A stretch of DNA of 64,000 nt from Taxillus chinensis (GCA_023512835.1 CM042088.1:46140699-46204698); one strand, 5' to 3'. Positions 46,901-60,283 are shown, numbered from the stretch's first letter. Notes: generated from the letters alone by a model not told the origin. Made by a program: numbers and translations.

Positions 46901-49900
46901 CATCAGAGGCTGGGTTGACCAATAAAGCAGCTACGTCAACCAAAAGAAGATGTGCCAACCACTATGTCGACCAAGCAATGCTTTTGTTGACCATTTGCTT
47001 TGATGTGACCTGTGCATCAGTTAACCAAGAAGAATTGTGTTGAACAAAGAAGAGGCTGCCTTGATCATGTGTCGACCTCCAACCTCTACAGTCCTTGGTT
47101 CTCTCATAAAACACTACAAAACAATATAAAAACACGGAAAACACTGCAGGTAGCTGTGAGTGCACAAGTATGGCAAAATACTTCGAAAATGGGTAAAGCA
47201 ACAAGTATTCAATCAATACATACTCAAATAACACTATGAAATAATGGTAAAAACTATCATTACCGGTAGCCTACTTTGTGAGGTTATGTTACATAGGGAT
47301 GTAATGTCTAAAAGGTCAAAGGGCAAACCCGATGCCTAAAATTTCTGTGAGTGGCGGGGTCTGGGAAAGGATTGAGCCATAGGAGCCACTATAAACGCAA
47401 CTTTCTCCCATAATTAATTAATTGTAAGAGATTTGTTTGCGGCTCGAACCCGTGACGTTTAGGACAGTAATTCTACCATAATGTATATGAGTTATAAATC
47501 AATGTGTTGTGTTAATGTGAAAATTACTGGTCAAGAGTGTGAGTAGAAAATTAAGACGTGGGCGAGGCAATAAGATCAAGAATGGAGGTTTTTAGGAGGT
47601 ATGCCTTTTTTATGGGATTGAAAGGGGTGGGATCTTCATATTTAATTTATTAAGTTTTATAAAGAATTCTCTCAGTTTGATACATTAATTCTGTATATTA
47701 TTTTTTTCATTGTTGCATGTGTTTGTTGATTTCAGGAATAAATTGCTATCATTTTTTTTTTGGATTGTTGGTCACCTCTACAACAATTTCGTTTTAGAAT
47801 ATGACAGTTCTTCTTGGCACTATGATTGGATTTGGTTTGATATTTTTTTAGCATTGGATGATATTGGATTTGACTGAGACTGTGCCTTGAGATCCTACTT
47901 ATCTCTCAAGCATCTTGTGTTCTTTTGTGTGGTAAAATTAGATGATCCTTGTTCTCTGTTTGTGCCTTAAGATGCTTCTTACCTCTCAAGCATCTAGTGC
48001 TCCTCTTGTGTGGCAAAAACTTTAAATCTCTAAATGTGGACGAGATCAGTGGCTGGTTGAATTTGAAAATATTCCTTTTCATATATCTGTTTGTGGACAA
48101 AATCAGCAGTCCATGCTAGCATTTTCAGCTTCTGGTTATTGATATAGAAGAATGTTTTGGATTACCTTCATACGGTGATTTTAACTATTGTTGGGTTGTG
48201 GACATCTTGTTGATTTGGTGCAGATTGTCCACGATGAACTTGTCATGCTCATGGGTGGAGAGGTTTCTGAACTCATTTTTGCGAAATCTCGCCCTACAAC
48301 AATATTATTGGCTGGTCTACAAGGTGTTGGAAAGACAACTGTCTGTGCAAAGTTGGCTTTGTATCTTAAAAAACAGGTTCATATCTTAATGTACTTAATA
48401 GAGAGATAGAGAGAGTACATGTACACGAACAGAGAAAGGGATGCCTTATGGCTATCTCACCTAAAGTGATGTTCGGCCTAATTTCACCTTAAGGCTGTTT
48501 GTGATGAATATTGTCATTTCCTCTCTCCTGCCTAAAATATTGTAGTAATAATTAGAAGCATTTTATCATTTCCCTTAAAAAATGGTCGCTGATATTATGA
48601 TATTGTCCCAGGGTAGAAGTTGTATGCTGGTTGCTGCTGACATATACAGACCTGCTGCAATCGATCAACTTGTTATATTGGGTGAGCAGGTATCAAATTA
48701 TTGTTTTCCAGATCGTCTTCATTTCAATGTTCCTTGCAGTGTACTATATTTTTGTCTTCTAACATTGACTTGGTGTTAATTACCTGCATATAATATATTG
48801 AATTGATTGGTTACTTTCACAAACTGAATAATGCAAATGTTAGCATGTTGGTACCCAAAATATACAGTTAGTATGGTTTAATTGTGTAATTTGCCATTAT
48901 AAATGAAATATATAATCTCAATGAATCATTCTCCATAAAGACATGGGATTATATAGAACGTGGGAACATAGGGGTAGTTTTGTGGCATTTATTCATGGGA
49001 ATTGCAGAGAAGTTACCCTTGTTTTAAGCATCCCCTGCTCTTATAAAGAAGACATTGTGAGAATATGGCAAGGTAGGGTAGGGCCATGGGCAATAGAAGA
49101 GATGGCCATGCCTACTACATCTTTCCCTTCTCTATCTGTTTTACGATTCCATGGATCCAAGCACATTGGATCTCAAAAACTCTCATACATGATAACTTAA
49201 ATTCAACCTTCTCCAATTCTATAAATGATCAATATCCCTCAAGGACCTTGAAAATCATGTTTCCTTTTTCCCATTTCTTCAATATTTTTTGCCCCACCTC
49301 ATCTTCCCTGGATTTTTCCCTAATAGGAGAAATTCTGAGTTCCGACAGAATTTGCAATGTACATAGTAGAAGAAATGTATTGTAATATTTTTACTTCAAC
49401 ATTACAAACCAGTGATAGTGCTTGCTAGTGGGTCATTTGAAATTCAATATCTAGACAGTAGGCATAGAAACATTAATGCCATACCTAGAACTGAAACAAA
49501 GAAGAATAAAAATCAAGTTTGAAGCTGGAAAGTTGTATACTTATATAAATATACGTAAGGAGATGACATATAAGATGAAGAAAGTGGGTAATATTCCCAT
49601 TGCTTTTGCATAATATAACTGCGTACCGGACAATGACTGTTACCTAAATACTTCTTGCTTAGTATCTTGCTCAAAAGCTGATGCTCATGTTATTCTAGCA
49701 TGCAGCAGATGGTCATGTTAATCTGTCTGTGGCCTTCAGAGTTTGAAATTAGAATTTCATTTATACTAATTTATCGCTCTATTATGATTTGATTTTTTTC
49801 CCAGTTAGTTATGGCTTTGATTGCGGAATTTCTTTAGTTTTAATACTATTCGATGCATTCTGATGCTTAGCTATAAGCTTTTGCAGGTGGGCGTACCTGT

Positions 49901-52900
49901 TTTTACAGCAGGAACCCATGTTCAACCATCCAAAATAGCTAAGCTAGGTTTAGAAGAGGCCAAAAAGAGTGACACGGATGTAGTAATTGTTGATACTGCT
50001 GGAAGACTTCAGGTTGTTTTCATAATGTCAGGGCGGTTAAACATGATCTTAAAATGTTTTGTTCTAAAACTAGTAACTTAACTTCTTTTATCAGATAGAC
50101 AAAGCAATGATGGAAGAGTTGATAGAAGTGAAGCAGGCAGTGAATCCTACAGAAGTTTTACTTGTGGTGGATGCAATGACTGGTCAAGAAGCTGCAGGTT
50201 TAGGTTTTCGCTTTTATTATGTTAATGATGAAGCATTATTATTATTATTGTTAAAGACGAGAAAGAGGAGGGAGAGGAGAATGGAAGAATGTGTTAACCC
50301 TAAACAGGTACACAACACTTTATTAAATAGGGTTTACAATACATTGACGGGATAAAATAAAAATAGAAACAAAATTATCTGTGTTCAATTGCAATAAGGT
50401 TGTACCAATTGATTTATATTGTTTCCCCATTAAAATTTCATGTTTTTACCCATTTCTCAGTCCATTAGTGTCTCCTCTAGGTCCCTAATGCATCCTATTT
50501 TCAGAATAGCAATTCTGGCATAAATCTACACTGGGTGCTGCAGCAGTTACAGTGTCCCGCTGTGGTGCGACACTGCAGAACAATTGCTCCGGAATGCAGC
50601 TGTTACTCTTGTTCTGCCGAAGCAGTCCTTCTACCATGGTACGCTGGGGTTTGGTACTCTTGTGCCGAAGCAGCCCTTCTGCCATGGTACTCTAGAATGG
50701 ATAAACCAGCATGCAATACGGGCCAACTGGTCAAGCAATAAATTTTCCCTTATGCATTTAAGATTAATGAGTACTTTTAAATGTACCTATATTGGAGGAG
50801 CTTAAGATTGATTTGAAGCACTTTGTTTAAAATATCATTGATTTGAATGTATTTCTTAGTTTGTTATCTCTGCATGAGTCTTTTTTGGCAATGAATTCTG
50901 CACGATTTTGACAATGGCCAGCATCTTTTCTCTTGGGTGATTATTCAGCCTTGGTCACAACATTCAATCTTGAGATTGGTGTAACTGGTGCAATTTTGAC
51001 AAAGCTGGATGGAGATTCTAGAGGTGGAGCAGCTTTGAGTGTTAAAGAGGTTTGCAGTGTTTGGCAGTTTGACCAGATAAAGTTTTTCCACACCTGTCTC
51101 GGAATTTAAAATGTTTAATTAAATGTGTGTTGTTTATGTTGGCATAACATGTTCGCATCTAGCACCTTTGGTGTATTTGCTAAAATTTTGATGCATTGAT
51201 GCTGGATGTCAAAAGGGAAAGAAGGGGTTCAAGAGAGGATGACAAAAATGTAGAGGCTTCTCTTGACCACAGCTGTAGGCCATTTTCGACTCATTCAACA
51301 TTTTACCACCTAAAGCATTGCATAAGTTACGATAATTAACAGGAAGGATTGAGATCAATCCACATCTTTTAGTTGCCTATATCCCTGCATAAATTGGGGA
51401 TTCTTGAACTGATATTTGTAGTGAGAAATTAATACTTTAGCCAAACTTGGTATTGATTGTCAATGGTGTGCCTATGCTTTTCAACCCTGTAATTCCTCAA
51501 ACTACTCGCAGATATTAGAAATTTAAAGGTAAAAATGATGGAATTAAAGAAAAAAATTGTATAATGGAATTCTTTATCTCTGGATTTTGTAGCTTACACT
51601 ATCATTTAAGACTTCAATTTCCTCCTTGGTATCTATATTCAAAAACAGTTTTCTGTTTTTGAAAACAGAAAACACCCATATAATTTTGTTTGGTGGATGT
51701 TTTCACAATTTTGTATTTGAATATAACTGATACTCAAATACAAAAAATTGAAAATATGTTTTGGTTGTTTTCACCTGTTTTCATTTTCTCTCATCAAATC
51801 GCAGCCACCTGCTCCTCCCTGCCCCTGCCGCCCTGCTCCTCCCTGCCCCTCCCTTTTACTTGTGCCTATAAGGCCTCCTCATAAAAACCAAACCTACTAC
51901 AAACTGAGATACTGTTTTGGCTTCTTATGGATGCGGGTCATTGGAAGTTGTGCATGAAGTCATGCTTTTTGATATTATCTATGATCTAGCAAAGACACCA
52001 ATACTTATTCTATTAGCAGCTTGCCCAGGTGCAAATTGCAAAAGATGTTAAATTATCTGTCCTCTATTAGTTGATAATTGTTTTAATCAATGTTGCGGCC
52101 TCTATATTATTGAATATACTGCTTTTGGTAAAAAGTGTATCTCTCATATTTTGATAAATATATGAATCATATAGGTATCAGGAAAGCCAATCAAGCTAGT
52201 AGGGAGGGGAGAACGAATGGAGGACCTAGAGCCTTTCTACCCTGATCGTATGGCTGGCCGCATCCTAGGAATGGGAGATGTTCTCTCCCTTGTGGAGAAG
52301 GCACAAGAAGTTGTGAGTACCCCGTATATTCTAATGTAATTTGGCTTTAAAAGGACTTTATAATGATGCTCTTAGCTGAATTGTGTCAGATGCGCAAAGA
52401 AGATGCTGAAGAATTGCAGAAGCAGATAATGAGTGCGAAGTTTGACTTTAATGACTTCTTAAAGCAAACTCGTGCTGTTGCGCAGATGGGTTCCATGGCT
52501 CGTGTTGTTGGAATGATCCCTGGCATGGGAAAGGTAATCATGCTGTTTACAATGGTTACAGTTTTCATCTATATTTTGTAAAGGGGATGATAGCTTTTCT
52601 ACAGTTCATAAAAAAACGTTGATGTTTTTGAGAAAACCCCAGCATCTGTCTCATACCATGGAAGGACAGCAACAAGGTTTCCCCAATCCCAATTCAATCC
52701 CTAGGAAAACAGTCTCTTAGTCCCAGATTTTTCTTCGGTTATCTCTCAATCCTGCTGTGTATGTGACTCAATTTGTGTTGTTGGTTTTGTGGGTAATTTT
52801 GTATGCTGATTTCTGGGTGAAGGCACTCGTCCTTGGTGAAATATTTGTTCAGCAGGCTTGGCATTGGGCCCTTGGTCATTGAGTTGGATGAAATGGGTTA

Positions 52901-55900
52901 GTTTCTTAAATATTGTACCTTCGATTAATTAGTTGATCGGAAATGTGCTCTTACTTATAGTTGGTTGAATAGCCTCCTACCCCTAACCCTATGAGAAAGG
53001 TCTCTGTTATCTATGTATTTTCCATTCGCTTGGTTATTGTTTAACTAACTCATATTTCACTCCCCCCCCCCCCCCCCCCCCTTTGCTTTCCCCTCAGGGG
53101 GGATGTTATCCGCTGATCGGCCTTCCCTTATCCTCTTCCTTTTGGAAAGTAGGGAATGCCATATTTAGAGGCGTACTCCCCTATAAGATCTGGAGCCTTG
53201 ATATGATGTGCCATGGACGATGAGGGAAGGACATGGAACCTTGGTGATGTACTTCTGTGGGAAGAGAGACATTGGGGTTGGCTGGTTTTGAGCAAGCCAT
53301 CAAGATAGGAGAGAGGAGCTGGTTTCATTTTGCTAGGGCTTTTAATTGAGAATTTGAGGAACTCTGAACAAAAAGGGCTCATTTTGCTGCACTGACAATA
53401 AATTTCTTTTTACTTTTTCTTTACTCACTACTAGGAATGTTTGGAAGAGAAATCCTTGAATATAATTTTTCGATCCCATATAGCTGACCCCATATTATAT
53501 TATAGGCTTATTGATTTGATTTTATACTCACTAAGGGTTCATTTTTCTATAGTGAGGATTTTTTGGTCCAATAATATGTAATTAATAAGCGAAGATAGAG
53601 AAGAGAGTGTGAGATCAATGAACGAAAATTTGGGACTGGGAGACTTTTTCTAAGGATCCGAGGAACCTCGTTGTAGAAAAGTTATCCCCTGATGTAAAAT
53701 GCATGGCAGGATCACTTTTTTGTAATTACTTAATTGGTTTTACTTTATTTTTCTTTTTTGATATGATATTTACTAAATTTATAGCAGTATTGTTACCCTG
53801 CTTTGACTATCACTCTACTCGCTATATGTAAATAGGTGACACCTGCACAAATACGAGAGGCAGAGAAAAGTTTGAAGATAATGGAAACAATTATTGAAGC
53901 AATGACTCCTGGTTTCTTCTTCTTCTTCTTCTTCTTCTCTCTCCCTCTTAAATCCAAATAAAACATTTACGATTTGCATATCACAATTTACATTATTTAA
54001 ACGTCCCCTGTGTGGATCTGCACATGCATGCATTAAGAAAAATAGAAAAAATAGAATAGATATTACATATAGAAATTAGAATACTTGATCAACACTGCAA
54101 GTAACCAAAATAGGAAAGTCTAAAATAAGAAAACTTAGGGTATGTTTGGTTAGAATATTTTTTATTTTTGTTTTCAAAATACGATAGCTGTTTTTAAGTA
54201 TAGAAAACTAAAAACTGAAAACAACAAAAATTTATTTTTACTTGTTCTAAAGAATGGAATAATATTTTATTGTTTTCAGTTTATGTTTTTTATACTCGAA
54301 TCACATTTTGAAAATAAAAATAGAAAACACACAAAACAAACATGCCATTTGCTAAATCTAAATATTAAAAAGTAATTTCTCCTAATAATATCTAGAGTAA
54401 TGATATATCCAATAGTGCATTTATGTGTATTTTTTTATCCCAGCTGATTCATGATTTATGAAATACACTGATGTTATATGTTACTTCTTCCTTTGATTTG
54501 TTTTCTTAATTTGTTTATTCTGCTAATAGTTGATATTTGACATGCAGACGAAAGAGAACGGCCAGAGCTGTTAGCTAAATCTCCTTCCCTGAGGAAGAGG
54601 GTCGCTCAAGATTCTGGAAAAACAGAGCAACAGGTCATAAAGATGTTCGTTGTTTCTAGTATTATATTTTCTCTCCTCTCTACTTTATCTTTATGTGATC
54701 GCACTATACTTTTTAATTTTTGTAATTTATCAACAATTTTAGGTAAGCCAACTTGTTGAGCAACTTTTCCAAATGCGCATTCGAATGAAAAATCTAATGG
54801 GTTTGATGGGAGGCGGATCCATTCCAGAACTAAGCAATCTTGAGGAAGCCCTTAAATCTGGGCAGAAGGTGTTTTCACTTCCTCATGTTTAATTTTGTGA
54901 CCGTATTTCAATTCATTCATTCTCAATTTCAAGCATAAATTTCTTTCCGTGGAGAAATTGCTAGCCACGGTTCCCCATATAACCATGTAAGTTGTGGATC
55001 TCCTTTTAGTTACAAAGTTTGTTAAAAGATTAGATATGAATAATGGACTAAACCTCACCCAAAAGGCAAGTCAAGACACAACCCATCAAAAGCAAGAACC
55101 TTCACCCAAAAGGGGAAGCCATCTAGTGTGGTGTTAAAGGGTTCATTGGTTATATCTAATAAGCAATATTCAATTCCACTTCTTCTGATGAGAGCACAAA
55201 ATTCACGGTATTTACAATCTCACATGCTCATATCCTTGAGCCGTACAAATTTTGGTAGTGAGAAGATTGCTGAAGGAAGTAAATTTTGCTCAAGAGAAGG
55301 CTACACAAATTTATTTGGACAGTAGATCAGTAATTGAATTGGCAAAAAATCCTTTCCATCATGAAAGAAATTCTTGAATTGCTGAATCTACTTTGGCATG
55401 AAGGATAGAAGAGAATTAAATTGTGAGGTGTTGATGACTAAAGTTAATTTGGAGTTAAATTTTTGATGGTATTTTTAAGGTGATTAATGAGTGATTTTGA
55501 AATTTTAAACTTTTCTTTTCTAGTTTTAATTGTTGCTGTAGACTGTTTTTAAATGCTGCAGTTTTGTTTTATGTAGACCGTGTGGAGTGAGAATTAAAAT
55601 TATGTAGATTGTTTTGTTTTATGTAGATTGTTTTGTTTTAAAACAATAGATTGTTTTGTTTTAAAATTTTGTTTTTAAATGCTGCAGTTTTGTTTTATGT
55701 AGATTGTTGTTGTAGACTGTGTGGAGTGAGAATTAAAATTAAGTGAGCTTGCAAAAAAAAAATGTATTTTGTGTGAGTTGTATTTCTTATTTCCCACTGA
55801 TTTTTTTTCCTTTCATCAACATGACATTCACAATTATGTTTATTTTTATTTTTCTAAATTGAAGGTTTGTAGTTATAGTACTTTTTAGCATACTGTTAAG

Positions 55901-56127
55901 ATTAATAACTATTGTTCATTAATGTATTTTAATTTTCCACATCGAAAGTTTTTAGTTATAGTATATCTGAGTACACCGTTTAGATGAGTAACTATTGGTC
56001 ATTAATTTCTTTGTATCAGGCACCACCTCCCGGTACTGCAAGAAGGAAGAGGTCTTTGTCCAAAAGGCCATTAATGGACTCAGTATCTGGAAAGCCAAGG
56101 CCTCGTGGATTTGGGGCCACCAACTAA
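43667..56127 (+). CDS. cpSRP54: Chloroplast signal recognition particle 54 kDa subunit (cpSRP54)
   Basis: Fifteen exons: 43667-43858, 43980-44121, 45940-46007, 46102-46203, 48224-48376, 48612-48689, 49887-50012, 50095-50197, 50949-51049, 52175-52312, 52390-52533, 53836-53911, 54548-54633, 54743-54868 and 56020-56127. All are GT-AG and in frame, giving about 580 residues. A Ser/Thr-rich transit peptide (about 1-90) precedes the N domain, which starts [14 protein letters not shown]. The GTPase domain has GLQGVGKTT (199-207), DTAGRLQ (281-287), [10 protein letters not shown] (339-348) and [13 protein letters not shown]. The Met-rich M domain has MIPGMGK and [16 protein letters not shown]. The tail has ARRKR (552-556), the cpSRP43-binding motif of land plants. 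The product is a stromal GTPase that delivers light-harvesting proteins (with cpSRP43 and cpFtsY) and assists co-translational targeting to thylakoids. Confidence 0.97.
43935..43968. repeat. (ATT)11 microsatellite in a short intron
   Basis: An ATT run ends 11 bases before the intron 1 acceptor of cpSRP54. The intron is only 121 bases, so the repeat makes up over a quarter of it. Confidence 0.95.
45283..45600 (+). mobile_element. RTE-type LINE reverse transcriptase tail (pseudogene)
   Basis: In intron 2 of cpSRP54. The frame near 45,291 reads [16 protein letters not shown], and after a break [10 protein letters not shown], matching the C-terminal region of RTE-like reverse transcriptases (APIEDKMREnRLRWfG ... 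RGRPkktW). It continues to 'attgccgaccccaatta', typical of the 3' end. Stops and shifts are present and only the last part remains. Confidence 0.75.
46860..47010. repeat. TTGACC-rich degenerate repeat in intron 4 of cpSRP54
   Basis: The word GTTGACC occurs at about 46,875, 46,914 and 46,986, with related CGTCAACC, CCAACCA and GTCGACC between. TTGAC is the W-box core bound by WRKY factors, but the arrangement looks like a degenerate short tandem repeat. Confidence 0.55.
47300..47485 (-). mobile_element. Au SINE in intron 4 of cpSRP54
   Basis: Read on the minus strand: 'ttatggtagaattactgtcc' (box A region), then CACGGGTTCGAGCC (box B), then 'cctttcccagaccccgcc', and 'ggcatcgggtttgccctt' at the 3' end. 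This order and wording match the plant Au SINE family. It is antisense to the host gene. Confidence 0.8.
47881..48020. repeat. Imperfect direct repeat, period about 82 bp
   Basis: The 58-bp segments 47,881-47,938 and 47,963-48,020 are alike, both containing 'tctcaagcatct' and 'ttgtgtgg', in intron 4 of cpSRP54. Confidence 0.85.
50602..50690. repeat. Imperfect direct repeat, period about 50 bp
   Basis: Segments 50,602-50,642 and 50,653-50,690 share 'ccgaagca', 'cccttct'-like and 'ccatggtac' words in the same order, in intron 8 of cpSRP54. Confidence 0.85.
53062..53081. repeat. Homopolymer C20
   Basis: An uninterrupted run of 20 C in intron 11 of cpSRP54. Confidence 0.95.
54138..54347. mobile_element. 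MITE-like element in intron 12 of cpSRP54
   Basis: The left end reads GGTATGTTTGGTTAGA and the reverse complement of the right end reads GGCATGTTTGTTTTGT, an imperfect terminal inverted repeat. The interior is AT-rich with complementary 'tttgttttcaaaatacgata' and 'cacattttgaaaataaaaat' arms. No coding sequence; a hAT-derived MITE is plausible, but the target duplication is not resolved. Confidence 0.55.
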
Positions 56128-58066
56128 ACACTTATGAAATGGTTTATATTCGTATGGTGAAATTATGTGGGTTGAAGGATTGTTTAGCTTTCCTTTGTTT
56201 TATTTTATTCAAGTTTTCAAAGTTCTTTCATGCATAATTTTTGATGAGGAATGTATCCTAAATTTACCTTTATATTGGTGACATTTTGTTATACCAAATT
56301 TGTCTTGCCTATTGAGTAGTACATTCATCATTTGCAATGATTTGTTTAAACCTTGCTTTTTGTTTATTCTTTCTTAGTTCCTTTTTCTAGTCTATTTAAA
56401 GAAAATAAAAAAAAACAGGGACAATGAAATTTACATGTAAAATAGGGAGAGAGACTCGATTACTTTCTGAGTTATTTACCTATAAGTAGTTCAAGCATAG
56501 TATCTCATTTAAAAAGTTGATTATATCATAAATAATCTTCTAATGAGTGAAAAAATTTCCCATATATTTTATACATGTGTTTTGTTTTTTTTACTAGCAT
56601 TTTCTGCCCAGTTCAAAAATTGTCATAGTATTGAATATTTAGATTGTTTTGTCTGATTTGGAACCCTTAGGATGAATCAAATTTCTTAAGTATAGAAATC
56701 AACATTTACCTTCAAAAGATCATTTAAGTAGAGTAGTTGCATAAAAAATTATAAACCAAGAGCAAAGAGGTCAGCTCATGGCAATTACCGATGCTCGTAG
56801 CGATTGTGCCTGTGATGAAGAGGCTAACCTAGAGGCAACTCGTGGCGCAGCCTGTCAGGTTTTAAACCAAAACAATATTGTTTTGTTCATGAGTGTTAAT
56901 TCAACATCTTTTATAAAATTAGAGTTAAAAAAGAAAACAAAAAGAAGGTATGGGGACATCAGAAACTAGGATATTGTCAGGTTTGGGTGATAAACTAGGA
57001 TTGAATTTAAATTGTTAGAAAAGATATTAGTAGCTTATGGTAATATCCATAATATCTATGGTTATTAAAGAAGTCTTTAACATTAACACAAAATACTTGA
57101 TTTGTCCAATTCTAAATACAATTTATTTATATATAATATTACTAATGATACTATTATAATGACTAGCTACTTCCATCCAATGATAATTTATTATTATAAC
57201 TAATTTACTTTTCACCAAAATAACTTATTTACGAACAAATTTGAAAATTATTTTTATAAATTTATGTGTTTTACATTAGAATTGTAAATGAGAGCAAGCT
57301 AAATTAAGCTTTAACATGTTTAAACTTTATTGAGCTTATTTAAATGAGCTAAATAGTAAATGAGTCAAAACCGAGTCAAGTATAATTATTATTAAGTGGC
57401 TTGCAAAACATAGATCATTAAAAATTATATAAATTTTGAATCACTAATATGGACATATCATGCAAATATGAAAATACAGAAGACAAAAGATGAGAATATA
57501 ATATAAAAAGATAGTATTATTCTAAAAGATTGTGATTTTATTTTTACAATTATGTATAATTTTATGTAAGTAGAAATATAAATTAATAAAATTTTGCCAA
57601 AGGAGATATCTCCTTTTAATTTTGACACATTTTGATTTCAAATTTATTTCCGAGGATGATTTTAAACGAACCAAATGGAGCGTTTGCTCACGTAATAGCC
57701 GCTATACCCATATACTCAAAAAAAAAAAAAAAAACTTTCGAACAGTTTAGTAGTGCTCGTACGCACGCCTTTTCCTTTACTCATTTTTCTCCGCGCCCAT
57801 CATACAGTCCACGCAAAAACGGAAGACATTCATTCAATTTCACTGACTGCGACAGTCACATGAATACTAAAAGCAACTCCAACACCCAGCATTAATTCTC
57901 ATTAATTTCCTCTTTTTTCAAATCTATCCTGGATCAGATCGATCATCTCCTATAAATATTACCCAAGTTTGGAATACCAAAAACAACCACCTCAACTAAT
58001 CAATAAATACTTCATCATCTTTATTTCTCTTTCTCATCATCACACCCTTCATTTTATTTCAGCAAT
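56128..58066. other. Intergenic region between cpSRP54 and the pectin methylesterase gene
   Basis: The first few hundred bases are presumably the cpSRP54 3' UTR. A short, more GC-rich stretch at 56,775-56,870 has an open frame (MAITDARSDCACDEEANLEA and on) that I do not recognise. An A15 run lies at about 57,719-57,733. The right end holds the promoter of the next gene. Confidence 0.55.
57951..57958 (+). promoter_or_regulatory. TATA box of the pectin methylesterase gene
   Basis: TATAAATA lies 109-116 bases upstream of the start codon, a normal plant spacing that leaves a leader of about 80 bases. Confidence 0.65.
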
Positions 58067-60245
58067 ATGTATAACCTGAGTATCATAAGAAGAACCAAGC
58101 CTTTAGTCACAATGGTAACTCTAGTACTTCTCGTAGTAGTGCTCCTACTTCTACATCCAAATAGCAGTACGTCATCTGCGCTGCCGGGTGAGCCTGATGA
58201 TGATGATGACAACAAACCGCCAGCTGCAGCGGCGAATGAATCCTCGCACGAGAGCGGTAGCCGACGGCACCACATCCATCTGGAGTCCACGTGCGACGGC
58301 ACATTGTACCGGGACCTCTGCGTCTCTACCCTCGCCACCATCCCCGACCTCGCCTCCAAATCCCTCCCAGAAATCATCTCCGCCACCGTCAATCACACCA
58401 TCCGAGAAGTGCGAGCCTCAGGGTCCAACTGCTCCGCCATCCGCCGGCACCGTAGCCAACTCCTTAGCACCCTCCAGCGACGCGCTCTCGCCGACTGCTT
58501 GGAGCTCTTCGATGGCACCGTTTCCCAACTCTCCGCCACAATCCAAGACCTCAACAGTTATGCGTCCTCCTCCCCGTCGTCCCACCGTCTCAGCGACTTG
58601 CGGACCCTCCTCAGCGCGGCCATGACAAACCAGTACACCTGCCTCGAGGGCTTTGGTCATGGCAGCCAGAATGTGAGCAATCCCATCCGCCACGGCTTAC
58701 ACGTCATCGTACGCCACGTCAGCAACTCCCTCTCCTTGCTCAATAAAATGCCCAGGCGCCCCCTGCTGCTGCCAGCTCGCCCATCATTATTACTCGAGGA
58801 GGAGAGCCGGAGCGAGTTTCCTGCGTGGATGTCGCGGCAGGACCGGGAACGGCTCCTGCAGTCGAACAAGACAACGTACGACCTGGTGGTGGCCAAGGAC
58901 GGGAGTGGGAATTTTAGGACTGTTAGGGAGGCGGTGGAGGCGGCGCCTAATTCGAGCGCGACTAGGTTCGTGATATACATTAAGAGAGGGTCGTATTTCG
59001 AGAACGTGGAGGTTTCGAGCGAAAAGACGATGTTGATGTTCGTAGGCGACGGGATCGGAAAGACGGTCATCAAGGCTAGCCGGAGCGTCGGCACTAACTG
59101 GACCACCTTCCGATCCGCCACTGTCGGTTTGTTATGTTTTACCTCTTGTTTTTCCTTATCCATTTCACGTTCGCGTTATTTTATTTCTATATATGTATAT
59201 ATATATATACATAAAATATCATGCGCGCTGACGACGCGGTCCAGCGCGTACAAATGGAATGATTTGTGGTGGACGAACCAAACCAGCATCCGACCACGAT
59301 ACACGCAATGTCAGTCACCAGCTCTATATAATAGTCGCACACAGCTCACTGTCCATCAGTCCCCTGTGCCCAGCCTCTTTTGTTAAAATGTCAACTAGTT
59401 TTATGATGGAACTCTCCGCATGTCGTCGTGTTATCTACGTTATCATGTGTTAGAACATATATATATGTCTCATCAGAAAATTTACTAACCAAATTATCAG
59501 TTAACTCTCTTACAACCAATTAATTTCAGTATGAATTAGCGGATCCTAGCTAATACTCTTCCTTGCCATTCATTTCGTTTTTAGGGAACTGTTGAGACAA
59601 AACGATTATCAAACTGTAACATATATCTAATGTAAGAACTGCGCAAGATAAATATTAGAAGAAGCTATTATTCCGCGAATATAGTTTGAGAAACATGTCC
59701 TCTGTGTTTGTTTGATTTAAATATACTTAAACCGTTTTCAGGTCTTTTATATATATTAATTATCACAATAAGTTAATTATATGTTAATTTTGTACAATTT
59801 TTTTCAGAATTACTTTTATATTTATAAAATTATTATTTTAATATTATTTTATCACTAATCTAAGATATATTATCAATAAAAAAATTTCAAAATTATAAAA
59901 AAATATATAATTTTTTTATCTAAATTTAAATATAATCCAATGCTATTCCTCTAATCATATGTGACGTGATTTTAATATCAATAAAAAAATTTATCTAGAT
60001 GATATATATATATATATATATAAAAATTGAATTTTTAGTCGAATGATATGTCGAAATATTAATATCATGATGACATAATTTTTATGATATTTCGGTTAAA
60101 AATTGCATCACGTGGGGAGTCATAATCCAAGTCATTATGGCTATCACAGCCACAGGCATGCCGCATGCAATGTAGATCACAGGCAGCTCTATCATGCATT
60201 AGCCTTATTATTTATGGCAGTGTACGTTACGACGTAGGAGTATGC

Positions 60246-60283
<38 letters not shown>

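Noticed and set aside
58054..59163. Several long frames on the minus strand and in other plus frames over pectinesterase exon 1
   Set aside because: They are shadows of a GC-rich coding exon; the 58,067 frame carries the signal peptide, PMEI cysteines and catalytic domain start.
59127..59386. Continuation of the pectinesterase frame past 59,126 to a stop at 59,386
   Set aside because: It runs into intron sequence after a GT donor; the true continuation is AVVGNGF from 60,421.
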